64,000 nucleotides of DNA from an uncultured Litoreibacter sp. (GCF_947501785.1 NZ_CANMXB010000001.1:310001-374000); one strand, 5' to 3'; numbered from the stretch's first letter, positions 25,865 to 37,305 are shown. The notes: generated from the letters alone by a model not told the origin. Translations and numbers: made by a program.

Positions 25865-26781
25865 CGGGCAAACATTGCCCTCAATGCGCGCGATTGGCTG
25901 ATCGCAATGCCCGACAGGATCAACGCCAAGGCGATGAACAGTTGCGGCGGCAGGTCCTCGCCCAGCAACGCGACCCCGAAGATGACGGACCACACAGGCA
26001 CCTGGTAGCTGGTCAGTGACATGAACACGCTGCCCGCCGTCGTGATCACCCGCACGCGGATCACGGCAGCGGCTGCTGTGGGCAGTAAGGCCGCCAACAG
26101 GAGCGCGAGGCCGGGGCCGGCAGGAAATGCGGCGGGCAGGCCTTCTTTCACCAATGCGATCGGCACCAATATCAGGGACGCGACCAGCAAGGACCCGGTG
26201 GCGAAGGCCAGCGGCGGCATCTTCGGCGCGCGGCGGGTGATGATCGATCCGCAAGCGTAGCACGCGGCGGCCCCCATGCAGGCTATGCGGCCCCAGGTCT
26301 CTAAAGGCGCACCGGAAGGGTTCAACGCCTCCGGCCCCAACAAGATGGCCAACCCGATGAACCCCATGATCATCCCGATCACGCGGCGCGGCCCTATGCC
26401 TTCCTCTTTGGAGAATATCGCGGCCAGCGGCAGCACCAATAGCGGCACCACACCCATTGCCACGCCCGCAAAGGCGGACGGCACGTGCTGCTGGCCCCAA
26501 CTGAGCAATGCGAAGGGCAGGGCCACGGCGCCCGCGCCAATAATGGCGGAGAAAACGCAGGCCCGCGCGGATGGCAGGCTGCGCAGCCCTTGCCCCATAG
26601 CGGAGCCAACGGCCCATAAGATCAGCCCGCCCACCAGCGTCCGCCCGGCGGCAACGGTCCATGGCCCAAACCCGTCCAGCGCCAGACGCACCAGCATAAA
26701 GGCCGCGCCCCAGATGACGCCGAGGCTGATGATCAATATCCAGTTGGCCAGGCCGGGGTTTTCGGGGGAAGGGGTGCTCAT
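25861..26781 (-). CDS. EamA/DMT-family transporter (first of a tandem pair)
   Basis: A 306-aa ten-helix transporter: [22 protein letters not shown] at the start, [21 protein letters not shown] mid-way, and [21 protein letters not shown] in the second repeat. The neighbouring gene at 26853 is a clear paralogue ([40 protein letters not shown]), so the pair arose by duplication. Both are on the minus strand 71 bp apart. The substrate is unknown. Confidence 0.87.
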   Translation of the reverse strand: MSTPSPENPGLANWILIISLGVIWGAAFMLVRLALDGFGPWTVAAGRTLVGGLILWAVGSAMGQGLRSLPSARACVFSAIIGAGAVALPFALLSWGQQHVPSAFAGVAMGVVPLLVLPLAAIFSKEEGIGPRRVIGMIMGFIGLAILLGPEALNPSGAPLETWGRIACMGAAACYACGSIITRRAPKMPPLAFATGSLLVASLILVPIALVKEGLPAAFPAGPGLALLLAALLPTAAAAVIRVRVITTAGSVFMSLTSYQVPVWSVIFGVALLGEDLPPQLFIALALILSGIAISQSRALRAMFAR

Positions 26782-26852
26782 GTCACTGGCTTATCCGCTC
26801 TTGGTCGGCGCGGCGAGGGGGAACACGCATGCTTCGGTCGGCACCGTATCGT

Positions 26853-27767
26853 TCATGCGGACGGGTAACGGCCAAGGCGCTTCTGGGCGGCCTGGGTCAG
26901 CGCCAGCCCCCCAAGGATCAGCCCGAGAGCCAAGAGGAAACTGGCGGGCAAGGCCTCAGACATCAGGGCAACGCCGAAGAGCACCGACCAGACCGGCACC
27001 TGGTAGTTGACAAGGCTCATGAAGCTGGGCCCCGCGGACTGGATCACGCGGACCAGCAAGATCGTGGCCAATGCGGTCGGCAAGAGCGCCAGATAAAGCA
27101 GCGCGGCGATCGCATTGGCGGGCATGGCGCCGGGTAGGCCTTCAAACATCAAGGCAAGCGGCACCATGATGAGCGCGCCGATAACCAGCCCGCCGGTGGA
27201 GAAGGCGATAGGATGCGCGGGCGGGGCAAGCCGGGTGATGATCGACCCGATGGCGTAACAAAACGCGGCGCCGATGCAGGCCAGCTTGGGCAATGTGTCC
27301 CCGCCAGCCTCAAAGATCGACAGTCCACCGATGAGAATGAAAACGCCAACGAAACCAATGGCAAAGCCTGCGCACTTAATCCAACTCATGCGCTCACCCG
27401 GCACAAGAAAATGTGCCAATGGCAAGACCAGCAGCGGCACCGCAGCCATGGTCACACCCGCAAAGGCGGAGGGCACATATTGGATCGCCAACCCCAGCAG
27501 CGTGAAGGGCACGGCGTTGGAAAAGACGCCCATGCCAATGATGCACAACCAAAGCTTGCGGTCGGATCGAGGCGGCAGCCGGTGTCCCATCGCGCGGGCC
27601 ACGGCGAACAGAACCAAGGCACCGATGGCCAGCCTGATGGCTGACACGCTCAGCGGGCCGGCCCCCTGCAGCGCCACGGCAGTGGACATGAAGGACGCGC
27701 CCCAAATCAGGCCAAGAAGGCCAAGCGTGAGCCAGTTAATGAGACCGGGAGACTTGGAAGACGTCAT
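26853..27767 (-). CDS. EamA/DMT-family transporter (second of a tandem pair)
   Basis: A 304-aa ten-helix DMT protein. The ATG at 27767 (MTSSKSPGLINWLTLGLLG) fits the first helix and has TAGG upstream; the frame extends to 27848 but would cross the ilvC terminator. It is a paralogue of the next gene downstream and probably shares its transcript. The order ilvC, terminator, then two DMT genes suggests an independent unit, though readthrough from ilvC is possible. Confidence 0.87.
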   Translation of the reverse strand: MTSSKSPGLINWLTLGLLGLIWGASFMSTAVALQGAGPLSVSAIRLAIGALVLFAVARAMGHRLPPRSDRKLWLCIIGMGVFSNAVPFTLLGLAIQYVPSAFAGVTMAAVPLLVLPLAHFLVPGERMSWIKCAGFAIGFVGVFILIGGLSIFEAGGDTLPKLACIGAAFCYAIGSIITRLAPPAHPIAFSTGGLVIGALIMVPLALMFEGLPGAMPANAIAALLYLALLPTALATILLVRVIQSAGPSFMSLVNYQVPVWSVLFGVALMSEALPASFLLALGLILGGLALTQAAQKRLGRYPSA

Positions 27768-27780
27768 AAGCCGTGACCTA

Positions 27781-27811
27781 AATGAAAAAGGCATCGCAAG
27801 CGATGCCTTTT
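27781..27811 (-). terminator. ilvC terminator
   Basis: AAAAGGCATCGC (27786-27797) and its perfect 12-bp complement GCGATGCCTTTT (27800-27811) surround two bases; on the minus strand a T-rich tail TTTTTCATTT follows. It lies 38 bp after the ilvC stop. The A-tract on the other side would also make it active on the plus strand. Confidence 0.88.
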
Positions 27812-27848
27812 GTTGTTTTTGTCTACGCGCAGTCGCGCGGCGTGGCAC

Positions 27849-28955
<1,107 letters not shown>

Positions 28956-28980
28956 CTACAAAAAATCGACAGTGTTATTC

Positions 28981-29006
28981 GCAAAAATTCCGTGATATGC
29001 AAAAAT
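28981..29006. promoter_or_regulatory. Direct repeat GCAAAAAT ahead of the Lrp pair
   Basis: GCAAAAAT occurs at 28981-28988 and 28999-29006, 18 bp apart, ending 1 bp before the lrp start codon. Another A-run (CTACAAAAAATCGAC) lies further upstream. AT-rich repeats next to an Lrp-type gene fit an autoregulatory site also able to affect ilvC, but no motif for this regulator is known to me. Confidence 0.35.
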
Positions 29007-29007
29007 C

Positions 29008-29463
29008 ATGTTAGACGATACCGATCGACGCCTTCTGCGGCAGCTTCAGGCCGACCCGCTGGCCCCCATATCCGAGCTGGCGGAACGCTGTGCCATGCAG
29101 CCCGCAACCGCAACCCGCAGGCTGGATAAATTGACCCGCCAAGGGGTGCTGAAAGGCCAGCACGCCACCATCGACTGGGCCGCCTTGGGGTATGCGGTTG
29201 AGGTCTCGCTGCGCTTCACTTTGGACAAGACCCAATCAAATGCCTTTGACGACTTCCAAGCCGCCGCCCGCCAAATCCCCGAAGTCATCGCCATCCAGAC
29301 CTTCCTGGGTGTCGTCGATGTGCGTCTCTCTGTCGTGGCGCGCGACATGGCGCATTACCAGACGCTCTACCGCGACCACATCCTGACGCTGCCCCATATC
29401 GCGGAACTTGAGGCGCTGATGCATGTCGCCACCATCAAATCCTCCGAGACGCTGCCGATATGA
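29008..29463 (+). CDS. Lrp/AsnC-family regulator 1
   Basis: A 151-aa regulator with an N-terminal helix-turn-helix (LDDTDRRLLRQLQADPLAPISELAERC, then ATATRRLDKLTRQGVLKG) and a C-terminal RAM effector domain (AIQTFLGVVDVRLSVVARDM). The start codon comes 1 bp after an A-rich direct repeat. Its stop overlaps the next lrp gene by 4 bp. The relatedness of the two suggests a duplication and possibly a hetero-oligomer. It is divergent from ilvC. Confidence 0.9.
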   Translation: MLDDTDRRLLRQLQADPLAPISELAERCAMQPATATRRLDKLTRQGVLKGQHATIDWAALGYAVEVSLRFTLDKTQSNAFDDFQAAARQIPEVIAIQTFLGVVDVRLSVVARDMAHYQTLYRDHILTLPHIAELEALMHVATIKSSETLPI

Positions 29464-29918
29464 CCGATCTCGACACTACCGATTTCGCGATCCTCAAATC
29501 GCTGGCCCGGGATGCGACCCAAAGCGCGGGGGCGGTGGGCAAAGCCCTCGGCCTCAGCCAACCTGCCACGTGGCGGCGCATCCGCAAGCTGCAAGAGGAT
29601 GGCATCCTGACGGGCAGGCGGGTGGACCTCGACGCCGAAAAGCTGGGTTTCGGCGTGACCGTCTTTCTGGGCGTCAAGCTGGCCACCAAGGGCCGCGTGT
29701 CGCTGGAGGATTTTGAGCGCGCCGTCACCGCCATCCCCGAGGTGCAAACCGTGCAGCACGTGCTTGGGCTTTACGACTACCGCCTGCGCGTGGTTGCCCG
29801 GGACCTATCCGATTTCGAACGTGTGCTCAGGCGCCGCGTCATGACATTGCCGGGCGTCGGTAATGTGGAAGCCAACGTGCTGCTCAGCGAAGAACGTCTG
29901 GCGGGGCCGCTGGGATGA
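29460..29918 (+). CDS. Lrp/AsnC-family regulator 2
   Basis: A 152-aa paralogue of the preceding regulator: LDTTDFAILKSLARDATQSAG, HTH region SQPATWRRIRKLQEDGILTG, and RAM domain VQHVLGLYDYRLRVVARDL. It overlaps its neighbours on both sides by 4 bp (ATGA at each junction), so three genes form a tightly coupled operon. The effector is unknown. Confidence 0.9.
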   Translation: MTDLDTTDFAILKSLARDATQSAGAVGKALGLSQPATWRRIRKLQEDGILTGRRVDLDAEKLGFGVTVFLGVKLATKGRVSLEDFERAVTAIPEVQTVQHVLGLYDYRLRVVARDLSDFERVLRRRVMTLPGVGNVEANVLLSEERLAGPLG

Positions 29919-30283
29919 ACGACACGCAATCAGCGCGGGAACGGGTGTGGATCAACATGTCCGAGCTGTTTCTCGACACCGATATCAGCGATGAGTTGGA
30001 CTACATCGCAAGCGCTCTGGCGGCGTCGCCTTTCGATGAGGCGGAGCTGGACCGGATCTTGCTTGAAGAGGTCTACCCCGTCTGCATCCCAAACCTGCAT
30101 TCCATTGCGGGCATCTGGTCAGGCTTTGATGAGGCGGAGCTGGTCGCGGCGATCACCCGCCGCAATGCGCGCAAATTCCCGCTGTTGTGGCTCTGGATGC
30201 CGTTTCGTAGGCGGCATATGCGCAGGATGCTGCCGGAATGGGAAGAGATCAGGGACAAGATCGCGGCTATTCGGGCGGGGTAG
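29915..30283 (+). CDS. Small DUF7079-like protein
   Basis: A 122-aa soluble protein rich in acidic residues. The layout RVWINMSELFLDTDISDELDYIA, EVYPVCIPNLHSIAGIWSGF, then LLWLWMPFRRRHMRRML resembles a family I recall as DUF7079; this name is from memory. No catalytic motif is visible. It is the third gene of the Lrp operon, overlapping by 4 bp. Its function may be linked to those regulators or be incidental. Confidence 0.7.
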   Translation: MNDTQSARERVWINMSELFLDTDISDELDYIASALAASPFDEAELDRILLEEVYPVCIPNLHSIAGIWSGFDEAELVAAITRRNARKFPLLWLWMPFRRRHMRRMLPEWEEIRDKIAAIRAG

Positions 30284-30415
30284 TCCACCAAAGGAAACGT
30301 CTAGCGATCATCGGCCACGCGACGGGCGGCGCGACCGCCACAGTATACCAAGATAGACTTTGCCTTCCCCGTGCCGGCCCCATATCAAACACCCAAAGAC
30401 ATTGGAGGACTTCAA

Positions 30416-31540
30416 ATGGCATTGCTCGACACTGTGGACCCAACCGGCTTGGAAGAATTCAGCGTGGTCTTCACCGACCGCTCGCTCAACTCTATGTCAA
30501 AGGCGTTTCAGGGCGTCATGACCGACATCTCCAGCATGCTCAAAGACGTCTACAACGCGCAATCCGTGGCCCTGGTGCCGGGCGGCGGCACCTTCGGGAT
30601 GGAGGCCGTGGCGCGTCAGTTCGCCCGCGGCAAGAAGGCGCTGGTCGTGCGCAACGGCTGGTTCTCCTACCGCTGGTCGCAAATCTTTGAATCGGGTGGC
30701 CTGACCTCCGAGGCGGTCGTGATGAAAGCCCGCCAGACCGGCAACGACACCCGTTCGCCCTTCCACCCCGCGCCGATCGAGGACGTGGTGGCCCGCATCG
30801 CCAAAGAAAAACCCGACGTGGTCTTCGCCCCGCATGTGGAAACATCCGCAGGGGTGATCCTGCCCGATGACTACATCACGCAAATGGCTGACGCGGCCCA
30901 CAAGGTCGGCGCGTTGATGGTGCTCGATTGCATCGCGTCGGGCTGCGCTTGGGTGGACATGAAGGCCACGGGTGTGGATGTGTTGATCTCCGCCCCGCAA
31001 AAGGGGTGGTCGGCCACGCCCTGCGCCGGGATCGTGTGCATGTCCGCGCTTGCCCGTGAGCGGATCAACGAGACGACCTCGGACAGCTTCGCGGTCGACC
31101 TGAAAAAGTGGCTCGACATCATGGAGGTCTACGAGGGCGGGGGCCACGCGTATCACGCGACCATGCCCACGGACGGGCTGAAAGCCTTCCGCGACACAAT
31201 GATCGAGACGCGCGACTACGGGTTCGAACGCCTGCGCGAAGCGCAGTGGACGCTGGGCAATGGCGTGCGGGACTACATGAAGTCCAAGGGCATCGTGTCT
31301 GTCGCCGCCGACGGGTTTGGCGCGCCGGGCGTGGTGGTCAGCTACACGGATGATCCCGCGATCCAGAACGGGTCGAAATTCGCCGGTGAGGGGATGCAGA
31401 TCGCCGCCGGTGTGCCGCTGCAATGTGATGAGCCGGATGACTACAGGACCTTCCGCATCGGGCTCTTCGGGGTCGACAAGCTTTATGACGTGGATGGCAC
31501 TTTGGCGCGGTTCAAAGCCACGGCGGACAAGGTTCTTTGA
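30416..31540 (+). CDS. Class V PLP-dependent aminotransferase (alanine/serine-glyoxylate type)
   Basis: A 374-aa fold-type I enzyme, ATG at 30416 after GGAGGA. Motifs are ALVPGGGTFGMEAVARQF, VVFAPHVETSAGVILPDDY, MVLDCIASGCAWVDMKATG and the PLP-lysine stretch ISAPQKGWSATPCAG (Lys about 195). The C-terminal part binds substrate carboxylate (FRIGLFGVDKLYDVDGTL). The family includes alanine-, serine- and aspartate-glyoxylate aminotransferases; the specific donor cannot be read off. A 133-bp leader separates it from the DUF7079 gene. The gene ends at double-hairpin copy B. Confidence 0.85.
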   Translation: MALLDTVDPTGLEEFSVVFTDRSLNSMSKAFQGVMTDISSMLKDVYNAQSVALVPGGGTFGMEAVARQFARGKKALVVRNGWFSYRWSQIFESGGLTSEAVVMKARQTGNDTRSPFHPAPIEDVVARIAKEKPDVVFAPHVETSAGVILPDDYITQMADAAHKVGALMVLDCIASGCAWVDMKATGVDVLISAPQKGWSATPCAGIVCMSALARERINETTSDSFAVDLKKWLDIMEVYEGGGHAYHATMPTDGLKAFRDTMIETRDYGFERLREAQWTLGNGVRDYMKSKGIVSVAADGFGAPGVVVSYTDDPAIQNGSKFAGEGMQIAAGVPLQCDEPDDYRTFRIGLFGVDKLYDVDGTLARFKATADKVL

Positions 31541-31545
31541 GGCGC

Positions 31546-31591
31546 CAAATTCTCATCGAGAATTTGAATTCAAACTTTCCTCGAAAGTTTG
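31546..31591. repeat. Double-hairpin element, copy B
   Basis: Two perfect 9-bp hairpins separated by 4 bp: CAAATTCTC/GAGAATTTG with loop ATC (31546-31566), and CAAACTTTC/GAAAGTTTG with loop CTC (31571-31591). It starts 5 bp after the aminotransferase stop and ends 7 bp before the convergent ubiH-type stop. Geometry is identical to copy A at 4233-4278; each stem differs by one base pair, changed on both arms. Confidence 0.8.
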
Positions 31592-31598
31592 GCTCCGC

Positions 31599-32786
31599 CT
31601 AGCGCAAGCCTAGTCCCATATTCATCAATGTGGTCCGCACTGGCTTGGCGTCGTGAATGACGCCAATGCCCCAGCTGCGCAATTCGCGGACCCAATCGGC
31701 CTCTGACTGCGAGGTGCGGTTCAGCAGATCGATGCCGGCCACCCGCAAAGCCACATTGCGGCGCCGCTCTTTGTCATAGGCGTCCAGCATGTCGTCGCTG
31801 CCCAAGGGGTGTTTGCCGCTCAGCTCCAACAGCGATTGCAGGTCGGCAAGGCTCATGTTCAGCCCCTGCGCCCCAATCGGCGGCACCACATGTGCGGCTT
31901 CGGCAACCAAGGCCAAGCGGCGGTCGGAAAAGCGCGAGGCCACCTGGCTGATGATAGGCCAGATCGACCTTTTGGACGCCAGCGTTAGCGGCCCGAACAT
32001 GTGGCAGGACCGTTCCGACATGGCGGCGTTTAGCGCGGCGTCATCCAAGGCGAACAGGTCTTGCGCTTTGGGGCCGTCCTCCATCCACACGACGGCAGAG
32101 CTTGGCACGCCCTCGTAATCGGGCAGCGGCACCAGTGTGAACGGCCCGCCGGTGCGGTGAATTTCGGTCGACACATGGTCATGCGGGATCGGGTGTGTCA
32201 CGGCAAAGGCCATGGCCTTTTGCCCGTAGCGCTTGGTTTTGACCTCGATCCCCGCCGCCTGCCGCAACGGCGACCCGCGCCCATCGGCGGCGATCACCAG
32301 ATCGGCCTGTATTTGTTCCCCATTGCTCAACCAAACCTTCGCACCGGAAGAACGCGCCAGCATCCGCTGCGTCGCCACGCCGGGGCGGAAATCGACATTG
32401 GTCAATGCCTCAATCCGCTTCACCAATTCGCGCCGGATCAGCCAGTTGGGCAGGTTCCAGCCAAAGGGCAGTTCAGAAATGTCGGAGGCGTCAAAGGCCC
32501 GCGCGATGCGCGGCTGCCCGTCCTCGCCGGCATCCACAATCTGCATGGTCTGCAGCGCGGTCGCATGGTTGCTGAGCTGGTGCCAGACGCCGGCACGTTC
32601 CAGCACATGAACTGAGGGTTGCAAAAACGCCGTGGACCGCAAATCTGCGCCATCCGTGTCGCGATCCGTGATGGGCGGGGCGGGGTCCACGCAGACGACG
32701 TCAAAGCCGTTGCTGCCAAACAGGCACGCGGCCGTCAGGCCCGCCACGCCGCCGCCGGAGATCAGGATTTTGGTGTTCTCACTCAT
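31599..32786 (-). CDS. UbiH/COQ6-family FAD-dependent hydroxylase
   Basis: A 395-aa flavoprotein monooxygenase: dinucleotide-binding ISGGGVAGLTAACLFGSNG, the DG motif VIAADGRGSPLRQAAGI, and the FAD-ribityl segment LVAEAAHVVPPIGAQGLNMS. The family hydroxylates the ubiquinone ring; the alphaproteobacterial UbiH/UbiL/UbiM group covers several positions, so the exact step is left open. The start ATG is at 32786. It shares a convergent terminator region with the upstream aminotransferase. A 37-bp gap separates it from the HAD gene upstream, so they are probably co-transcribed. Confidence 0.88.
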   Translation of the reverse strand: MSENTKILISGGGVAGLTAACLFGSNGFDVVCVDPAPPITDRDTDGADLRSTAFLQPSVHVLERAGVWHQLSNHATALQTMQIVDAGEDGQPRIARAFDASDISELPFGWNLPNWLIRRELVKRIEALTNVDFRPGVATQRMLARSSGAKVWLSNGEQIQADLVIAADGRGSPLRQAAGIEVKTKRYGQKAMAFAVTHPIPHDHVSTEIHRTGGPFTLVPLPDYEGVPSSAVVWMEDGPKAQDLFALDDAALNAAMSERSCHMFGPLTLASKRSIWPIISQVASRFSDRRLALVAEAAHVVPPIGAQGLNMSLADLQSLLELSGKHPLGSDDMLDAYDKERRRNVALRVAGIDLLNRTSQSEADWVRELRSWGIGVIHDAKPVRTTLMNMGLGLR

Positions 32787-32823
32787 ACGCCAAACCTAAG
32801 CCCTTAACGCCGCGTTCCAAGGC

Positions 32824-33468
32824 TCAATCGACCACCTGCGCCAGAAAGCCGCTGAGGTCTTTCGTGTGGTGGTCGATGTAGGGCATCGGGTCCGGCTGGG
32901 GCGCAACATGCACGGTGCGCAGCCCCATTGCATGGGGCACCTCCAGATTGCGCCCCTCATCTTCGAACATGGCCGCCGTGGTGCCATCCAACCCGTCCAA
33001 CCCGAAGACCCGCTCAAAGGCGGCAGCCTCCGGCTTGGGGCGGTATTGCGCATGTTCCACGCCATAAACCGCATCAAAGAGGCCGGATAACCCTCTGGCA
33101 AGCAACACGTTTTCTGCGTAAGGCGCTGAGCCGTTGGTGTAGACAATTTTGCGCCCCGGCAGCTTCGATATCTGGCCGCGCAGCGCCGTATCGGGGCGAA
33201 GAACGGTGAAATCAATGTCATGTACGTCGACCATGAACGGTTCCGGGTCGATGTCATGCTCGGCCATCAGCCCCGCCAAAGTGGTGCCATGCGCGTGCCA
33301 GTAGTCGCGGCGCAGCCGGTCAGCCTTCGCACGGTCCACATTCAGCACATCCATCACATAGGCCACCATCCGCGCCTCGATCTGGTCGAACAGCCGCATC
33401 GCTGGCGGGTAGAGCGTGTTGTCGAGGTCAAACACCCAGGTGTCGACATGATCGAAGCCGTCTTTCAT
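32824..33468 (-). CDS. HAD-family pyrimidine 5'-nucleotidase
   Basis: A 214-aa haloacid-dehalogenase-type phosphatase of the SDT1-like pyrimidine 5'-nucleotidase group. Motif I is TWVFDLDNTLYPPAMRLFDQ (nucleophile Asp), motif II KIVYTNGSAPYAENVL, and the late motif FEDEGRNLEVPHAMGLRTV. It dephosphorylates UMP/CMP-like nucleotides in characterised relatives. It is upstream of, and probably in one operon with, the UbiH-type gene. Confidence 0.88.
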   Translation of the reverse strand: MKDGFDHVDTWVFDLDNTLYPPAMRLFDQIEARMVAYVMDVLNVDRAKADRLRRDYWHAHGTTLAGLMAEHDIDPEPFMVDVHDIDFTVLRPDTALRGQISKLPGRKIVYTNGSAPYAENVLLARGLSGLFDAVYGVEHAQYRPKPEAAAFERVFGLDGLDGTTAAMFEDEGRNLEVPHAMGLRTVHVAPQPDPMPYIDHHTKDLSGFLAQVVD

Positions 33469-33576
33469 GTCGCGGACGCTAACCCGTTGGAAGCCATGCC
33501 GAAAGCGGGAAATGCTTGTGTGCCTTGCGGCAAGTGTCTAGCTTTTCTGACAGCATAATGCGGGGACAAGACTGAC

Positions 33577-34215
33577 ATGGCCAAACCGGTGGAAAGCAAC
33601 ACGTATAAGGCAATTCTGCATGCAATCGATGTTGGCGTCTACAAACCCGGTGACCGGCTGGTGGAAAGCGAGCTGGCCAATCGGTTTGGCGGCTCCCGCA
33701 CCCCAATTCGCGAGGCTTTACAAAGGCTTGAGACGCAATCCTTGCTTGCGCGGGATGGCCGATCCCTGATCGTGGCCTCGCTGGACCACGACCAGATGGC
33801 CGAACTTTACACGGTGCGCGGCGCGCTGGAGGGGCTCGCCGCTGAGCTGGCAGCGCAACACGCCGCGCCTGAAGAAATCAAGGTGCTCTACGATATGGTC
33901 GAGCGGGACCGCGAGCTGTTGGACAAGCCTGCGGAGCTGAGCCAATCGAACCGCAGGTTCCACCGGCAGCTGCACCGCGCGTCGCATAACCGCTATCTGG
34001 TGCAGCAGCTAGACCTCGTTTACCGCTCGATGGCGCTGCTGGCCTCGACCTCTTTGGCGGCTGACGGGCGCGGCGCGGTTGCTTTGGACGAGCACCACGC
34101 GATTGTCCGCGCGATCGAGGCGCGGGATGCTGTCGCCGCGTCCAAGGCGCTGAAAGACCACCTTTCCATCGCGTATGAGGTCAGGCTCAAGATCGACGCC
34201 GCCGGCGATCTTTGA
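33577..34215 (+). CDS. GntR-family regulator (FadR/FCD type)
   Basis: A 212-aa regulator: winged-helix N-terminus (VYKPGDRLVESELANRFGGSRTPIREALQRLE) followed by an all-helical FCD ligand domain (DQMAELYTVRGALEGLAAELA and, at the end, DEHHAIVRAIEARDAVAASKALKDHL). FCD regulators respond to organic acids. The last 207 bp overlap, on the opposite strand, the 3' end of the convergent glycosyltransferase. The conserved FCD sequence reads through to the stop, so this gene is real to its end. Confidence 0.9.
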   Translation: MAKPVESNTYKAILHAIDVGVYKPGDRLVESELANRFGGSRTPIREALQRLETQSLLARDGRSLIVASLDHDQMAELYTVRGALEGLAAELAAQHAAPEEIKVLYDMVERDRELLDKPAELSQSNRRFHRQLHRASHNRYLVQQLDLVYRSMALLASTSLAADGRGAVALDEHHAIVRAIEARDAVAASKALKDHLSIAYEVRLKIDAAGDL

Positions 34216-36105
34216 GGCTGGTGCCTCTGCAGGGCTGACGCCATGTTCGGTCTTGTCCCAGAAAAACGGTTTCCACGTCATCTCTGCCACCCCTTTGTAG
34301 GCGGCGAGGGTGCCCAGCATAAAGTAGACGGGCAGGGTGAAGATCCACGCCAAGGCGGGCCTGTGATCCAATTTGCAGCCAGCAACAAGAAACAAGGACA
34401 GGGTCACCGCCTCGCAGGCGAGGAAGAGCATGGACAGGCTCGACATATGACCACCGCTGAGCCCCGCGACCGCCGGGACCCGGCCGCCGCTGAGAAAATG
34501 CGCGGCGGTCCACCACAAGACCGGGGCAAGGCAGAAGGCCAGCAATGTGCCAAGGAACAATATCTGGAAGCCCACAAATTGCCTTGGACCCAGATCCCGC
34601 CATAAAACCAGCGGGTTACGCATATGCACGCAATAGGTCATCGCGTAGCCCTTCAGCCAGCGGGACCTTTGCCGCACCCAGGGCCAGAACCGGTTATTGG
34701 CCTCTTCCCCGGTGATCGTGTCGAGCATCTCGCAGCGGTAGCCATGACGCGCCAGCCGCATGCCCAAATCGGCATCCTCCGTCACGTTATGCGCGTCCCA
34801 CCGCCCAAGGCGGATCAAAGCATCGCGCCGGAAAAACAGCGTGGTGCCGCCCAGCGGGATCGCGAAGCCCAGCGCCTGCAGGCCGGGCAACATCACCCGA
34901 AACCACCCCGCATATTCAAAGGTGAAACACCGCGCCAGCCAACCGGCGCGCGGGTTGTAGAAGCTGAGCACGCCCTGAATGCAGGCGAGTTTGGGGTCCG
35001 CGCGCCGGAACTTGGCGGCAACGCGCGTCAGCTGGTCCCGGTCCGGCGCGTCCTCGGCATCATAGACCCCGATGATCGAGCCGGAGGTGAAATCCAGCGC
35101 GTAATTCATCGCCCGTGGCTTGGTTTTCAGCAGCCCGGTCGGCACGGTGATCACCTTCATGCCGTCGGGCAAGGTGGCGTCGCGCACGGCGCGGCGGGTC
35201 AGCATGTCATCGGCCTCCACCACCAGGCACAGCTCCAGCAGTGGGGCGGGGTAGTCGATCCTGTCGAGCCGCTTGATCAGGTTGGCGGCGACGTTGGCCT
35301 CCTTGAAGAGCGGCACCAGGATTGAGATTTTGGGCAATTTCGAGGGGGTCGATGTGCTCAAATGCCTAAATGAAGACGGCGCGGCGGCCTTCCTGAGCGA
35401 GATCACGACGCAGACGGCCTTGAGTGCTGTGTTGACCAAAAGGGTCGCGGTCGCCGTCCAGAACAGCACCGCGCCCAGCAACGCCGGGGCCGTGGCAAGC
35501 ATTGCAACCGCGAGCAAGGCCAACACGATCACAACGCCAAGCATCCGTTTGCCCGACCAGTCGCGGCAACTTTGGTGGAGCGGCGTGTGGGTTTCCGACA
35601 AAGCGGCCAGGGCGCGCCCATGCATGGCGGCGATTGCGTGATGCAGGGCGTCCCGGTTGGCCACCACAAACCGGATTGGGCCCGCCGTTTCAGATAGCTG
35701 GCGCGCAAGCGGGGCCGCCTGATCGAGGCTGGTGCAGGCCAGAACCGTGATCCCGCCGCGCCGCTGCCACGGGATGGCCTGATAGCGCAGGCAATCGGCG
35801 GGGTTGACCAGTTCGGCAAGTCGGGGATCTGGCCGGTCGCGGGCCAGATCGACGGTCGAGGTGTCATGCATCCGCGCAAGAGCCCGGGTGATCGCGTTGC
35901 GGCTGAGCATCCCGCGATCGGCGATGATCTCGCCCAACGGCGCTTCGACCCCGGTCTGCAATCGCAGCGTTTCGGCGACCTGGTCAGGGCGCAGGGCGCC
36001 GTCGCGGATCAGCAGGTCACCAAGGCGCAACTTCCCCGTCTTGCGGGGCAGGTCGGGCAGACCGGCGGACCGGCGTTGCCGGAAGTGGAAATTGAGCGCG
36101 TTCAT
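34009..36105 (-). CDS. Glycosyltransferase family 2 with N-terminal GspE-N (MshEN) domain
   Basis: A 698-aa membrane protein. Residues about 25-130 resemble the GspE/PilB N-terminal domain (LRLGDLLIRDGALRPDQVAETLRLQ; QAIPWQRRGGITVLA), a module that often binds c-di-GMP. A membrane segment (190-235) follows, then a processive GT2 domain: ISILVPLFKEANV, DAEDAPD at 349-355, TEDADLG at 442-448 and RQRSRWLKG at 478-486, then more membrane helices. This fits synthesis and export of an exopolysaccharide. The conserved part ends near residue 622 (FFWDKTEHG); the remaining Arg-rich tail lies mostly antisense to gntR (residues 631-698). Confidence 0.85.
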   Translation of the reverse strand: MNALNFHFRQRRSAGLPDLPRKTGKLRLGDLLIRDGALRPDQVAETLRLQTGVEAPLGEIIADRGMLSRNAITRALARMHDTSTVDLARDRPDPRLAELVNPADCLRYQAIPWQRRGGITVLACTSLDQAAPLARQLSETAGPIRFVVANRDALHHAIAAMHGRALAALSETHTPLHQSCRDWSGKRMLGVVIVLALLAVAMLATAPALLGAVLFWTATATLLVNTALKAVCVVISLRKAAAPSSFRHLSTSTPSKLPKISILVPLFKEANVAANLIKRLDRIDYPAPLLELCLVVEADDMLTRRAVRDATLPDGMKVITVPTGLLKTKPRAMNYALDFTSGSIIGVYDAEDAPDRDQLTRVAAKFRRADPKLACIQGVLSFYNPRAGWLARCFTFEYAGWFRVMLPGLQALGFAIPLGGTTLFFRRDALIRLGRWDAHNVTEDADLGMRLARHGYRCEMLDTITGEEANNRFWPWVRQRSRWLKGYAMTYCVHMRNPLVLWRDLGPRQFVGFQILFLGTLLAFCLAPVLWWTAAHFLSGGRVPAVAGLSGGHMSSLSMLFLACEAVTLSLFLVAGCKLDHRPALAWIFTLPVYFMLGTLAAYKGVAEMTWKPFFWDKTEHGVSPAEAPASKIAGGVDLEPDLIRDGKVVFQRLGRGDSIPRLDRADNRVVLVQSNRAAPVSRQRGRGQQRHRAVNEV

Positions 36106-36150
36106 GTCAGGGGCAAATTGCCCCCACCAGGGTTAAACGCAGGTTAATGC

Positions 36151-37305
<1,155 letters not shown>

